NCBI GenBank assembly: GCA_947503935.1
Contig: CANNFR010000001.1
Location: 186,001-250,000, forward strand
Length of the DNA: 64,000 nucleotides
Reading direction: 5' to 3'
Source of the DNA: an uncultured Paracoccaceae bacterium
Lineage (GTDB): Bacteria > Pseudomonadota > Alphaproteobacteria > Rhodobacterales > Rhodobacteraceae
The notes beneath the pieces were generated by a model that was given only the letters and a program-made list of their open reading frames with translations, searched no databases and was not told where the DNA came from. How positions within the stretch are numbered: position 1 is the first letter of the stretch; every line of letters begins with the position of its first letter. Positions 56,359-64,000 of the stretch are shown here, one piece after another. The translations under genes and the position numbers were made by a program.

Positions 56359-58358
56359 GGCAGATCAACATATTCCTGAAGAAGACCTGGCGGGAAATCG
56401 CGGTTCAGCGAACCGGCCAGGAAGCAGATAAAGGCGATGCCCGCCGCGGTCATCAGCAAGGACATGATCCAAGACATTTGTGCCCGACGCCGCAGGAATG
56501 CCAGGGCGAATACAGTCGCGGCGATGATAAAACCCGTCAGCGCCGACAGGCCCAACAGCAATGCAAGCCACGAAAGGGTGGGCCACAATTTGTGCGGGGC
56601 GGTTGCGTCTTCGCCGACGGCTTCGCGGTCGGCAAAAATCGCATGTGTTTCGGGCAAGCGGATCATCTGGATCAGCAAAAGGGCGGTGGAGACAAGACCG
56701 AACGTGCCCACCGTCAGCGGGAATATCTTGTCGCTGAGCAGCGAGATGCCCGACGCGTTCCATACGGCGACGGCAAGATACCCGAAGATGCAAAGCGCAA
56801 AGATCAAGGGCGCGCGTTTCGACCCCGAGGCGACCTCGCCCTCGGGCAGGATTTGTTTCGACTGCCGGACGCCGATCACGATCGACAGCACGATTACCAC
56901 CAGCAGCACGATCACGATGGGCGAGAAGATGTATTCGATCCCGGCCTCAAACTCGCGACGGAACTTCGAGCGCGCGATCTGGTTGGCCATGTTGGTAAAG
57001 TTCTCGGCCTGAGACGACAGCACGAACCCGATCAGGAAGGCCGGGCGGGACCAGTCGAAGCGGCGCATCAAGATCCCCAGCAGGCCGATCGCGAACAGCG
57101 CCACCAGATCGCCCAGTGATTGCCGCGACTGAAATGCCGCAAAGGCGATCATCATGAAGAGGAACGGCGCCAGCAGGGTAAAGCGGATGGTCGTCAGCTT
57201 TGCGATCTGGCCTGAAAGCAGAATGCACAGGCCCGCTCCGAACACATTGGCCAAAGCCAGCGACCAGACGATCGTATAGGTTATATCGAGGTTGTTGTTG
57301 ATCAACTGCGGGCCTGCATCATACCCCAAAAGACCCATCCCGCCGATGAACACCGCCATTGAGCCCGAGCCGGGAATGCCGAAGATCAGGGTCGGCACGA
57401 GGCCGCCCCCCTCCTTGGCGTTGTTCGAGCTTTCCGGACCGATCACGCCCCGGATATCGCCCGTGCCGAAGTTTTCGCGGTTCTTGCTGCTTTGCACGGT
57501 GTGACCATAGGCGATCCAGTCGACGACCGACCCGCCAAGCCCCGGTATCACACCAACGATGACCCCGATGACCGAACAGCGCACCGACAGCCAGATATTG
57601 GCCCACCAGTCCCGCATGCCATCAAGCCAGCCCGCCCCCAGAGTGGAATCCTTCGAGATCGCGCGGTCCTGCCGCAGAAGCGCGATGATCTCGGGGATGG
57701 CGAATATGCCAAGGCCGACGATCACGATGGTGAACCCGTCAGTCAGATAAGGAATGTCGTAAGTTGCCATGCGCAGGCTGCCGCCAGCGCCAGCCTCGCC
57801 AATGGTGCCGACCATGAGGCCCAGACAGGCCGCCACGACGCCCTTCACGACGATACGGCCCGCCAGAATAGCCACCATGGACAGGCCCAGAATGGTGATC
57901 ATCAGCATTTCGGGCAGGCCGAAAGCCAAGACCAGCGGGCGGGCGATCAGGATGAAGAAGGTCAGCACGAATGCACCGAGCAGCCCGCCGAAGAGCGATG
58001 ATGTGAAAGCGGCCGACAGGGCGCGGGCCGCATGGCCCTTCTTGGCGAGCGGGAACCCGTCCAGAACCGTCGCCTGACTGGCCGATGATCCGGGGATGCC
58101 CATCAACACGCTGGCGAAGGTGTCCGATGTCGGGATCACGGCGATAAGCCCGACCATCAGGGCCAGGCCAGAGACGGGCTCCATCCCGTACATGAACGGC
58201 AGGACCAGAGACAAACCAGCAATGCCGCCCAAACCCGGGAAAACGCCAACGGACAGCCCCAGCAGAACACCGATCATCAAGAACATGATCTGGTTGGGCT
58301 GCAAAATCAGTGAGAACGCATCCGCAAGCGCTGGAAGGGCCGTGGCCAGAACGTCCAT
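56343..58358 (-). CDS. tctA: Tripartite tricarboxylate transporter permease, TctA fused to TctB
   Basis: A 671-aa membrane protein. Residues 1 to about 500 are a TctA large permease: GVFPGLGGIAGLSLVLPFMY near 40, the repeat VGVIPGLGGSVVDWIAYGHT near 270, and GIPGSGSMAVFIGGMGLLGY near 325. The last about 150 residues carry four more hydrophobic helices and align in layout with the small TctB subunit (about 150 aa, four TMs), which is otherwise absent from the cluster. The fusion therefore appears to supply both membrane subunits. It is downstream of the TctC gene and overlaps the PrpF-like gene. Confidence 0.9.
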   Translation of the reverse strand: MDVLATALPALADAFSLILQPNQIMFLMIGVLLGLSVGVFPGLGGIAGLSLVLPFMYGMEPVSGLALMVGLIAVIPTSDTFASVLMGIPGSSASQATVLDGFPLAKKGHAARALSAAFTSSLFGGLLGAFVLTFFILIARPLVLAFGLPEMLMITILGLSMVAILAGRIVVKGVVAACLGLMVGTIGEAGAGGSLRMATYDIPYLTDGFTIVIVGLGIFAIPEIIALLRQDRAISKDSTLGAGWLDGMRDWWANIWLSVRCSVIGVIVGVIPGLGGSVVDWIAYGHTVQSSKNRENFGTGDIRGVIGPESSNNAKEGGGLVPTLIFGIPGSGSMAVFIGGMGLLGYDAGPQLINNNLDITYTIVWSLALANVFGAGLCILLSGQIAKLTTIRFTLLAPFLFMMIAFAAFQSRQSLGDLVALFAIGLLGILMRRFDWSRPAFLIGFVLSSQAENFTNMANQIARSKFRREFEAGIEYIFSPIVIVLLVVIVLSIVIGVRQSKQILPEGEVASGSKRAPLIFALCIFGYLAVAVWNASGISLLSDKIFPLTVGTFGLVSTALLLIQMIRLPETHAIFADREAVGEDATAPHKLWPTLSWLALLLGLSALTGFIIAATVFALAFLRRRAQMSWIMSLLMTAAGIAFICFLAGSLNRDFPPGLLQEYVDLPWPLR

Positions 58359-58382
58359 GGATCTACTTTCGAAAGGGGAAAA

Positions 58383-58406
58383 GCCCCGCCCCGATGGGGG
58401 CAGGGC
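58383..58406 (-). terminator. Intercistronic stem-loop between tctC and tctA
   Basis: The arms GCCCCGCCCC and GGGGCAGGGC (9 of 10 paired) enclose a GATG loop in the 61-bp gap between the binding-protein gene and the permease gene. It likely attenuates permease expression or stabilises the tctC message; there is no T-run. Confidence 0.55.
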
Positions 58407-58419
58407 GGAGTGGTGATGC

Positions 58420-59526
58420 CTAGTTCAGTGTCACGCCGTAGCGTTCGCTCAACCAGTTCACGACAAAGGCTTTGGCCTCGTCAGGCACATTCGTGCCCTG
58501 CTCCAACGTGGCCTGCGCTGCCTGGCCCGTCATCTGCGGGTAAAGACCGAGTTGGCTTGCCGAAATCTCGGCGAAATCTTCCCGCGCGAGGATGTCGTTG
58601 AACGCCTTGGTGTAGGTTGCAATCGCGTCGTTCGAAGCGCCTTGCGGCAAGAACACCATTTTCTGCGCCGGGAAGCCCGCGATGAAGAACGCTTTCCACG
58701 CATCCCACTGCTCGCCCGATGTCTCGCATGCCGGTGTCGCCTCGCACACTTCTTTGAAAGTGGGAATGTCCGGGAAGGTCGGGTCACGGACGATGTTGCC
58801 GCTTTCGTCCAGTGCGCCCCAGGTCATCATGGGAACGGCTGTGCCAGCCTCAACCAACGGGGTCACCCCGGTGAGATAGGAAGACGAGGTCTGATAATCG
58901 ATATTGGCCTCGCCGCGCTCAAACATCAGACGGCCATCGCCACGGCCCTTGATGCCGAAGACCGGCTCAACGCTGAGGCCAAGCATCTCCCATGCCAGAA
59001 GCGGGACCAGATCAAGGCGGGTCGCGCCCTGGCTGCCGTAGATGAAGTTCTCGCCCTGCAGCGGTGTGGCGTCGAGCCCGTCCATCTGGCCGGCAAGGTC
59101 GGGTGGAAGATAGGCCACGCCACCGGTGCCTGAGGCCAGGACGACGTTCCAATCGCCATACTCATAGCGCACGCGCGGATCGCCAAGCAGATAGGGAAAC
59201 TGCGTCGATCCGGACGTGCCGAAGATGACAGTGCCGTTTTCGTATTCCTGCTCCTGAAACCAATTGGCCCCTTTGGTCGAGCCCGCGCCAGGCATGAACC
59301 GGACCACGACGGTCGGGTTGCCGGGCAGGGCTTCTGACAGAAGCGGCGCATAGAAGTTGGCCCATTTGGCCGAGCCGCCCGATTCCGAGAACGGGATGAC
59401 AAATTCGACGGTTTCGCCGGCTAAGTCGATGCCATGGCCCGCGGCACTGCCTTGCGTGGCAAAGCCGGCAACAGCGGCCGCAATAGCGCCCAAGGCCACA
59501 CGGCGTGTGGTTTTAGTCGGATTCAT
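58420..59526 (-). CDS. tctC: Tripartite tricarboxylate transporter substrate-binding protein (TctC family)
   Basis: A 368-aa periplasmic protein. A Tat-like or Sec signal (TTRRVALGAIAAAVAGFATQ, with an RR pair at the n-region) is followed by the TctC/Bug fold with FVIPFSESGGSAKWANFYAP near residue 40, where the family's first ligand loop lies, and SQGATRLDLVPLL near 165. The strand context and the response regulator/kinase pair located divergently upstream are typical of TctCBA-TctDE loci. Substrates of the family are tri- and dicarboxylates; this one is longer than usual (about 320 aa). Confidence 0.88.
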   Translation of the reverse strand: MNPTKTTRRVALGAIAAAVAGFATQGSAAGHGIDLAGETVEFVIPFSESGGSAKWANFYAPLLSEALPGNPTVVVRFMPGAGSTKGANWFQEQEYENGTVIFGTSGSTQFPYLLGDPRVRYEYGDWNVVLASGTGGVAYLPPDLAGQMDGLDATPLQGENFIYGSQGATRLDLVPLLAWEMLGLSVEPVFGIKGRGDGRLMFERGEANIDYQTSSSYLTGVTPLVEAGTAVPMMTWGALDESGNIVRDPTFPDIPTFKEVCEATPACETSGEQWDAWKAFFIAGFPAQKMVFLPQGASNDAIATYTKAFNDILAREDFAEISASQLGLYPQMTGQAAQATLEQGTNVPDEAKAFVVNWLSERYGVTLN

Positions 59527-59653
59527 AGGGTTCTCCCAGTGGTGTGGACATCTTGACCGATGTCCTGTTCTTTGTTTTAGCGAGGCGCCTCCCCCGCTGC
59601 GCTTAACCGGTTTAGACCACCAACCTTGCGGAAACCTAACGTGGGAGACAGAA

Positions 59654-60322
59654 ATGCGGATCGCGATTGTCGAAGACAACGTGGCTGTCGCACAAGGGAT
59701 TTCCTTTCTCCTGACCGATGAGGGCCATTCGGTCGATCTCTATCACGACGGCACCTCCGCGTTTGGCCCGCTTTTGGCCGAGCCGCCGGATCTGATCGTG
59801 CTCGACATCAACCTGCCGGGCATGAGCGGGCTGGATCTGCTGGGTCATCTGCGCCGGGCCAAGCATGATTGCCCGGTCTTGCTGCTGACCGCGCGCACCG
59901 ACACCAATGACAGGGTGGTGGGTCTGGATGCGGGGGCGGATGACTACCTGACCAAACCGTTCGAGATGCCCGAGCTGGCCGCGCGGATCCGCGCGCTTTT
60001 GCGACGACGGCATGCAAACCTCACCGCAAAGGTTGAGATCGGGCCTCTTTCCTTCGACGTTACATCGCGCGAAGTTCTGTCCGGCGACAAGAGGGTCGAC
60101 ATGCCGCGCCGCGAAGTCGCATTGTTCGAGGCACTGGCCCTGGCGCAGGGCAGGCTGGTATCGAAGGAAAGGTTGATTGACCATTTATACGGAACGGGCG
60201 CCGATGTTGAGCCAAGCGCTGTTGAGGTGCATGTCTCGCGATTGCGCAAACGGCTTGAAGGCCACTCGATCTCAATCCGGACCGTGCGCGGATTTGGCTA
60301 CCTGATGGAGCCCGAGACCTGA
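59654..60322 (+). CDS. tctD: OmpR-family response regulator (TctD-like)
   Basis: A 222-aa protein. The receiver domain has the acidic pair VEDN near residue 7, the phosphorylation Asp in LIVLDINLPGMSG near 51 and the Lys in YLTKPFEMPELA near 102. The C-terminal winged helix has VEVHVSRLRKRLEG and TVRGFGYLM. The start follows GTGGGAGACAGAA. It is divergent from tctC with a 127-bp spacer, so it probably activates the transporter genes. TGATG couples it to the kinase gene. Confidence 0.92.
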   Translation: MRIAIVEDNVAVAQGISFLLTDEGHSVDLYHDGTSAFGPLLAEPPDLIVLDINLPGMSGLDLLGHLRRAKHDCPVLLLTARTDTNDRVVGLDAGADDYLTKPFEMPELAARIRALLRRRHANLTAKVEIGPLSFDVTSREVLSGDKRVDMPRREVALFEALALAQGRLVSKERLIDHLYGTGADVEPSAVEVHVSRLRKRLEGHSISIRTVRGFGYLMEPET

Positions 60323-61764
60323 TGCGCCCCGCCGTTTCCCTGCGATCGAGATTGCTCTTGGTGATGCTTGCGCCATTGCTCTGCATTTCGCTGGCCTTGG
60401 GAACGTGGCGCGTCATCGAAACGAACCGGATCACCGCCGATCTGTTTGACCGAACGCTTTTGTCCGCCGGCCTCTCCATCGCGCGGGACTTTGGCGTCAG
60501 AGAGGGCGAGGCCCTTTCGACCGATACCTTGCAATTGCTGAGGGAAACATCCGGCGGACGGATTTTCTATCACGTCAAAGGCCCCGATGGTTCGTTCGTG
60601 ACCGGATACGCGACCCCGCCGGTCAACCCGACCCGCGCAGGGGCCCAACCCCAGCCAATCTTGTCGGAGACGGCGAACATCTATTCGGGCATCTATCGCG
60701 GGGCGCCCGTCCGTGTTGTCAGACTGACCGAGACCGTTGATATGGGCTGGGTGCAGGGGGATCTGGTGATTTCGGTCTGGCAGGATCTGAGCGCGCGCAA
60801 CAGCTTTGCCTGGCAAATTGTCAGACAGACCATCATCATCCTGGCCTTGCTGCTTCTGACGGTTCTTGGCCTGACCTGGTTCGGATTGCGCCTGGCGCTG
60901 CGCCCGCTTACCGATCTGGAGGCGGCGATTGCCCAGCGTGGGGCGAAAGACTTAAGCCCGATCAAGCGCAGCGTCCCGGTCGAGGTGACGGGAATTGTCG
61001 CGACCTTCAATCAATTGCTCGATCGCATCTCGCGCCGGATCAGTTCAAAGGATGAGTTCATTTCCAACGCCGCACATCAGCTCCGCAATCCAATCGCGGG
61101 TGTCTTGTCTCTGACCCAATCTCTTGAACGCCAGGTGCACACAGATCAGCAGCGCGAGCGCGTCGCGGCCCTCATGGCCGCATCGCAGCATCTGAGCCGA
61201 TTGTCGAACCAGCTGCTCTCATTTGAACGCAATCGCGAGTTGGGCCAGCTGTCAGACACCGCAGAGGTGCAAGATCTGAACGTCCTGGCTCTGGAGGTCA
61301 TTGAGCGGGCCGCACCCGACCTTCTGCGCAAGGGGTTTGAGGTCAGTTTCGAGAAAGGCCCGGAAGCGCTGATCAAATGCCAGCCGATCCTGGTGCAAGA
61401 GATATTGCAAAATCTTATCGACAATGCCGTGCAACATGGCGGCAAACCCGATCTCAACATCATCATTTCGGTGGAATGCACGGCGACCGAGGCGATCTTG
61501 AGGGTGCGTGACGACGGTGTCGGAATGCGCCCGAAAGACAGATTGCAGGCCTTTGCGCGTTTCTCGCAAGTGCGCCCTGGTGCTGGTAGCGGCCTTGGCC
61601 TGGCCATTGCAGACAAGATCTGCACAAACCACCGGGGCGCTTTGCAAATTGATGACGTGCCCGCCGGAACATCGATTGCCGCCCATTTTCCCAGGGTTCA
61701 TGCCCAGCCTGCCGACAGCAAGACGGGTGCGTCAGACCGTGAATGCGCTTTGCCGGCCGAATAG
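60322..61764 (+). CDS. tctE: Sensor histidine kinase (TctE-like)
   Basis: A 480-aa membrane kinase. TM1 lies at about 8-28, a periplasmic 2CSK-type sensor at about 30-160, TM2 at about 167-193, then a HAMP-like linker. The H-box SNAAHQLRNPIAGVLSLTQS near residue 250 has the AHQLR form usual in TctE. The ATP-binding domain has the N-box ILQNLIDNAVQHGG, G1 VRDDGVGMRP and G2 GSGLGLAIADKIC. It likely senses the carboxylate carried by TctC, directly or through TctC. The start overlaps tctD. Confidence 0.92.
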   Translation: MRPAVSLRSRLLLVMLAPLLCISLALGTWRVIETNRITADLFDRTLLSAGLSIARDFGVREGEALSTDTLQLLRETSGGRIFYHVKGPDGSFVTGYATPPVNPTRAGAQPQPILSETANIYSGIYRGAPVRVVRLTETVDMGWVQGDLVISVWQDLSARNSFAWQIVRQTIIILALLLLTVLGLTWFGLRLALRPLTDLEAAIAQRGAKDLSPIKRSVPVEVTGIVATFNQLLDRISRRISSKDEFISNAAHQLRNPIAGVLSLTQSLERQVHTDQQRERVAALMAASQHLSRLSNQLLSFERNRELGQLSDTAEVQDLNVLALEVIERAAPDLLRKGFEVSFEKGPEALIKCQPILVQEILQNLIDNAVQHGGKPDLNIIISVECTATEAILRVRDDGVGMRPKDRLQAFARFSQVRPGAGSGLGLAIADKICTNHRGALQIDDVPAGTSIAAHFPRVHAQPADSKTGASDRECALPAE

Positions 61765-61889
61765 CGTCAGTCTTGACGGTTCGATTGGGCAGCGGGCCAA
61801 TATCCTCCGCACAGGTCTTTGTGCGTATCGGAAGGCTTCACCCCCGTCGCGCGGGCCTATATGGTACCCAGAAACCTGCGGAGCAGATC

Positions 61890-62663
61890 ATGGCGCGGCC
61901 AATCGTTGGCATCATTGGAAACCACCACTTGATCAATGATCAGTATCCGGCCCATGCGGTCGGGGCGATCAATTCGCAAGCCGTGGCCGAGGTTTCCAAA
62001 GCCTTTCCGATGATGATCCCTGCCGATCCTCGCCTCGTCAGCGTGGATGAATTGCGCGAGATCTGTGACGGGTTTCTCTTCACGGGCGGGCGGCCCAATG
62101 TGCATCCCGAGGAATATGGCGAGGCCGAGACCGAGGCCCATGGCGCCTTTGACCGGGCACGCGATTCGATTACGCTACCGCTGATCCGCGCCTGCGTAGA
62201 CAGCGGCCAACCGTTCTTCGGCATCTGCCGCGGATTTCAGGAGGTGAACGTGGCGATGGGCGGCACGCTTCACCCCGAGATTCGCGATTTGCCGGGCCGG
62301 ATGAACCACCGAATGCCCCCCGATGGCACGCTGGAAGAAAAATTCGCGATCCGCCATGCTGTGCGGTTCACCGAAGGCGGTGTGTTTCATCGCCTGATGG
62401 GGGCGGATTGCGTAATGACGAACACGCTTCATGGGCAGGGGATCAAAACGCCTGGCGCGCGTGTCGTGATTGAGGGGTTTGCCGATGACGGCACGCCCGA
62501 GGCGATCTATATCGACGGCGCGCCAGGCTTTACCCTGTCGGTACAATGGCACCCTGAATGGAACGCGGCCAATGATCCGGTCTCACGTCCTCTGTTTCAA
62601 GCCTTCGGCGCCGCCGTTGCCGACTGGGCCGAGGGCAAGCGGCCGCAACTTCGCAGCGCTTGA
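61890..62663 (+). CDS. puuD: Gamma-glutamyl-gamma-aminobutyrate hydrolase-like (PuuD/peptidase C26 family)
   Basis: A 257-aa class I amidotransferase-fold hydrolase. The nucleophile Cys lies in PFFGICRGFQEVNVAMGG near residue 112 and the His-x-Glu in SVQWHPEWNA near 214; EIRDLPGRMNHRM and TNTLHGQGIK are typical of PuuD. It splits gamma-glutamyl-GABA into glutamate and GABA. It stands alone between the kinase gene and tRNA-Thr, 56 kb from the puuA/puuB-like operon that would make its substrate. The start MARPIVGIIGNHH at 61890 is used; the 49 codons upstream overlap tctE. Confidence 0.9.
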   Translation: MARPIVGIIGNHHLINDQYPAHAVGAINSQAVAEVSKAFPMMIPADPRLVSVDELREICDGFLFTGGRPNVHPEEYGEAETEAHGAFDRARDSITLPLIRACVDSGQPFFGICRGFQEVNVAMGGTLHPEIRDLPGRMNHRMPPDGTLEEKFAIRHAVRFTEGGVFHRLMGADCVMTNTLHGQGIKTPGARVVIEGFADDGTPEAIYIDGAPGFTLSVQWHPEWNAANDPVSRPLFQAFGAAVADWAEGKRPQLRSA

Positions 62664-62720
62664 TGGCTGGCCAGAGCTGAACTTGGGCAACTGCAGGCTT
62701 GAACGGTCAAGGATTTTTCG

Positions 62721-62795
<75 letters not shown>

Positions 62796-62926
62796 CAACG
62801 GGCGGCTGATTAGACGCAATCTTGTCATGACGCAAGCGCTATCTGGGGCCGATATTGGTCGTGATGGTGGGCTTTTCGCGTGACGTTGGGGCCAGTGGTA
62901 AAGGGCCCCAGTGGGTCTGCTTGCGG

Positions 62927-63310
62927 TCAGGTCTTCGGCCGCAACTCTGCCAGCAACGCGGATCGGAGGGTCTGATACTCGCGCTTCGGGATGCCGTGTA
63001 GCGCCGCGTCACGCGTTGTGGCGTGGTCTTCGTAAGCCTTGGGCGCCTCAAAGCGGGCGCCGGGCGCGGTGAACTGGCTGTCGGTGAAGTCCACCCGCTG
63101 CCCATTGATGCGATTGTAGTAGTGCCAGACCTCTGGCAGGCGGGTTCGAAGGATCTCGCCGCCGAAAAGGTCGGCAATGACCGCGGCCGTTACGTTGCAC
63201 TGACCGGAGGCGGGGTTTTCCGGCGTCCACTGCACGGCGGTCTCGTCCGACCAAGCCCGTGTCAGGGCCGCGCGAATCCTGGCTTCATCGTAGGTGGGTT
63301 GCATCGGCAT
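62927..63310 (-). CDS. YunG-family protein
   Basis: A 127-aa soluble protein starting MPMQPTYDEARIRAAL. Its central pattern WTPENPASGQCNVTAAVIAD, then LFGGEILRT and HYYNRINGQRVDFTDSQF, matches the YunG family (a Cys in GQC and a His in HYYNRI, spaced like a possible thiol-hydrolase pair). The function is not established. Two close ATG codons (63310, 63304) are possible; the longer one follows GCGGGA. The open frame extends far upstream to 63982, but that region is antisense to murA and the small ORF and is not coding. Confidence 0.82.
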   Translation of the reverse strand: MPMQPTYDEARIRAALTRAWSDETAVQWTPENPASGQCNVTAAVIADLFGGEILRTRLPEVWHYYNRINGQRVDFTDSQFTAPGARFEAPKAYEDHATTRDAALHGIPKREYQTLRSALLAELRPKT

Positions 63311-63442
63311 TGGGTCCCGCTTGTGTCCTGCATTGGGCTGCGCAAGGATAGCCCCTTTGGCGCACGATGATCCAGCGCGCAAACGGCAGGAACGGCCATC
63401 CGCTGTCTGGACCCCTCCGCAGCCCTGCGCTAGAGAGAGCGG

Positions 63443-63586
63443 ATGGAGCAGAAACCCCCGAAACCAAAGGTCACCAAGGCACCCGACAGCCGTGAAGCCC
63501 GGCTGAAAGAGGCGCTGAAGGCCAATCTTGCGCGGCGCAAGGCCCAGGCGCGGGCGCGCAAGGCGGATGGGGAAAACAAGGGCTGA
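63443..63586 (+). CDS. Small basic protein upstream of murA
   Basis: A 47-aa ORF (MEQKPPKPKVTKAPDSREAR ... ending DGENKG), rich in Lys, Arg and Ala with a helical RLKEALKANLARRKAQAR core. It is preceded by GAGAGAGCGG as ribosome site and lies 12 bp before the murA ATG. A similar short Lys/Arg/Ala-rich ORF is commonly annotated in front of murA in related bacteria (from memory). Function unknown; the charge suggests nucleic-acid or membrane interaction. Confidence 0.7.
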   Translation: MEQKPPKPKVTKAPDSREARLKEALKANLARRKAQARARKADGENKG

Positions 63587-63598
63587 GAGGCGGCAGGT

Positions 63599-64000
63599 AT
63601 GGATTCGATAGCAGTCACGGGCGGGGCCGAGCTTCGCGGAGAGATACCCATTGCAGGGGCCAAGAATGCCTGCCTGACGCTGATGCCGGCCACGCTGCTC
63701 AGCGATCAGCCGCTGACGCTGACCAACGCGCCGCGCCTGTCGGATATCCGCACGATGACCACGCTGCTGCAATCGCTGGGCGCCGAAGTGCAGGGGTTGC
63801 AGGGCGGCCAGGTCTTGGCGCTGTCCTCGCATGATCTGACCAGCCAGCACGCGGATTACGAGATCGTGCGCAAGATGCGGGCCTCGATTCTGGTGCTGGG
63901 GCCGCTTTTGGCGCGCTATGGGCAAGCCGAGGTCTCGCTGCCAGGCGGCTGCGCCATCGGCGCGCGACCGGTCGATCTGCATCTGAACGCGCTTGAGGCG
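63599..64000 (+). CDS. murA: UDP-N-acetylglucosamine 1-carboxyvinyltransferase MurA, 5' part
   Basis: The first 134 codons are present and the gene continues past the window edge. The N-terminus [20 protein letters not shown] is followed by the Lys-Asn pair (AKNACLTLM, near residue 22) and the catalytic-loop Cys in [20 protein letters not shown] near residue 120, the residue attacked by fosfomycin; Cys rather than Asp implies sensitivity. It catalyses the first committed step of peptidoglycan synthesis, transferring enolpyruvate to UDP-GlcNAc. AGGCGGCAGGT precedes the ATG. Confidence 0.96.
   Translation, partial: MDSIAVTGGAELRGEIPIAGAKNACLTLMPATLLSDQPLTLTNAPRLSDIRTMTTLLQSLGAEVQGLQGGQVLALSSHDLTSQHADYEIVRKMRASILVLGPLLARYGQAEVSLPGGCAIGARPVDLHLNALEA

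Noticed and set aside
63311-63982. Upstream extension of the YunG-like frame to 351 codons
   Set aside because: The extra part is antisense to murA and the small upstream ORF; the family is about 120 residues.

Overview
The window is a chromosomal segment from an alphaproteobacterium of the Rhodobacterales, most likely the marine Roseobacter group. This is inferred from the high G+C coding sequence, the density of carboxylate, TRAP and urea transporters, the ALDH/ThDP/TcuA-type catabolic modules, and the murA locus preceded by a 47-codon small gene. I see no insertion sequence, phage gene, CRISPR array, rRNA or integrase, so this reads as ordinary metabolic chromosome built from exchangeable catabolic cassettes.

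Layout. 1-5799 (minus): polyamine (gamma-glutamyl-putrescine type) catabolism, with a class I amidotransferase, a PuuA-like ligase, an unrecognised 328-aa protein, a PuuB-like oxidase and a class III aminotransferase. 5870-5990: three compact hairpins. 6001-12512: a malonate operon (GntR regulator, TRAP transporter matPQM, malonyl-CoA decarboxylase matA, malonyl-CoA synthetase matB) with an operator palindrome between regulator and transporter. 12848-17522: an orphan chemoreceptor with CheB and CheD. 18071-23059: a TetR regulator divergent from an RND efflux pump. 23309-27276: polA and two small genes. 27343-30536: katG divergent from oxyR. 30675-32213: tRNA-Gly and homospermidine synthase. 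32342-36132: a TetR regulator divergent from a DevBCA-type ABC exporter. 36221-42114 (minus): the urea transporter urtABCDE. 42597-46258: PaiB-like protein, DMT exporter, two-TM ion channel and amidohydrolase. 46323-48038: two tandem paralogous secreted proteins of unknown function. 48138-61764: a GntR regulator divergent from a ThDP enzyme / aldehyde dehydrogenase / TcuA / TcuB / DUF1932 dehydrogenase operon, facing a PrpF-like isomerase, a tripartite tricarboxylate transporter (TctC and a fused TctA-TctB) and a TctDE two-component system. 61890-64000: a PuuD-like hydrolase, tRNA-Thr, a YunG-like protein, a small ORF and the start of murA.

How the genes work together. Malonate is imported by the TRAP system, activated by MatB and decarboxylated by MatA to acetyl-CoA. 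Polyamines can be made (homospermidine synthase) and degraded (gamma-glutamylation, oxidation, hydrolysis). KatG under OxyR handles peroxide. Urea is imported by UrtABCDE. The 48-62 kb module combines uptake of a carboxylate with a desaturase pair, an isomerase, a hydroxyacid dehydrogenase, a 2-oxoacid decarboxylase-like enzyme and an aldehyde dehydrogenase. Each family is known, but the combination does not match a pathway I can name, and it is the best candidate here for undescribed metabolism. The two GntR regulators, 42 kb apart, each face a copy of the same 12-bp palindrome.
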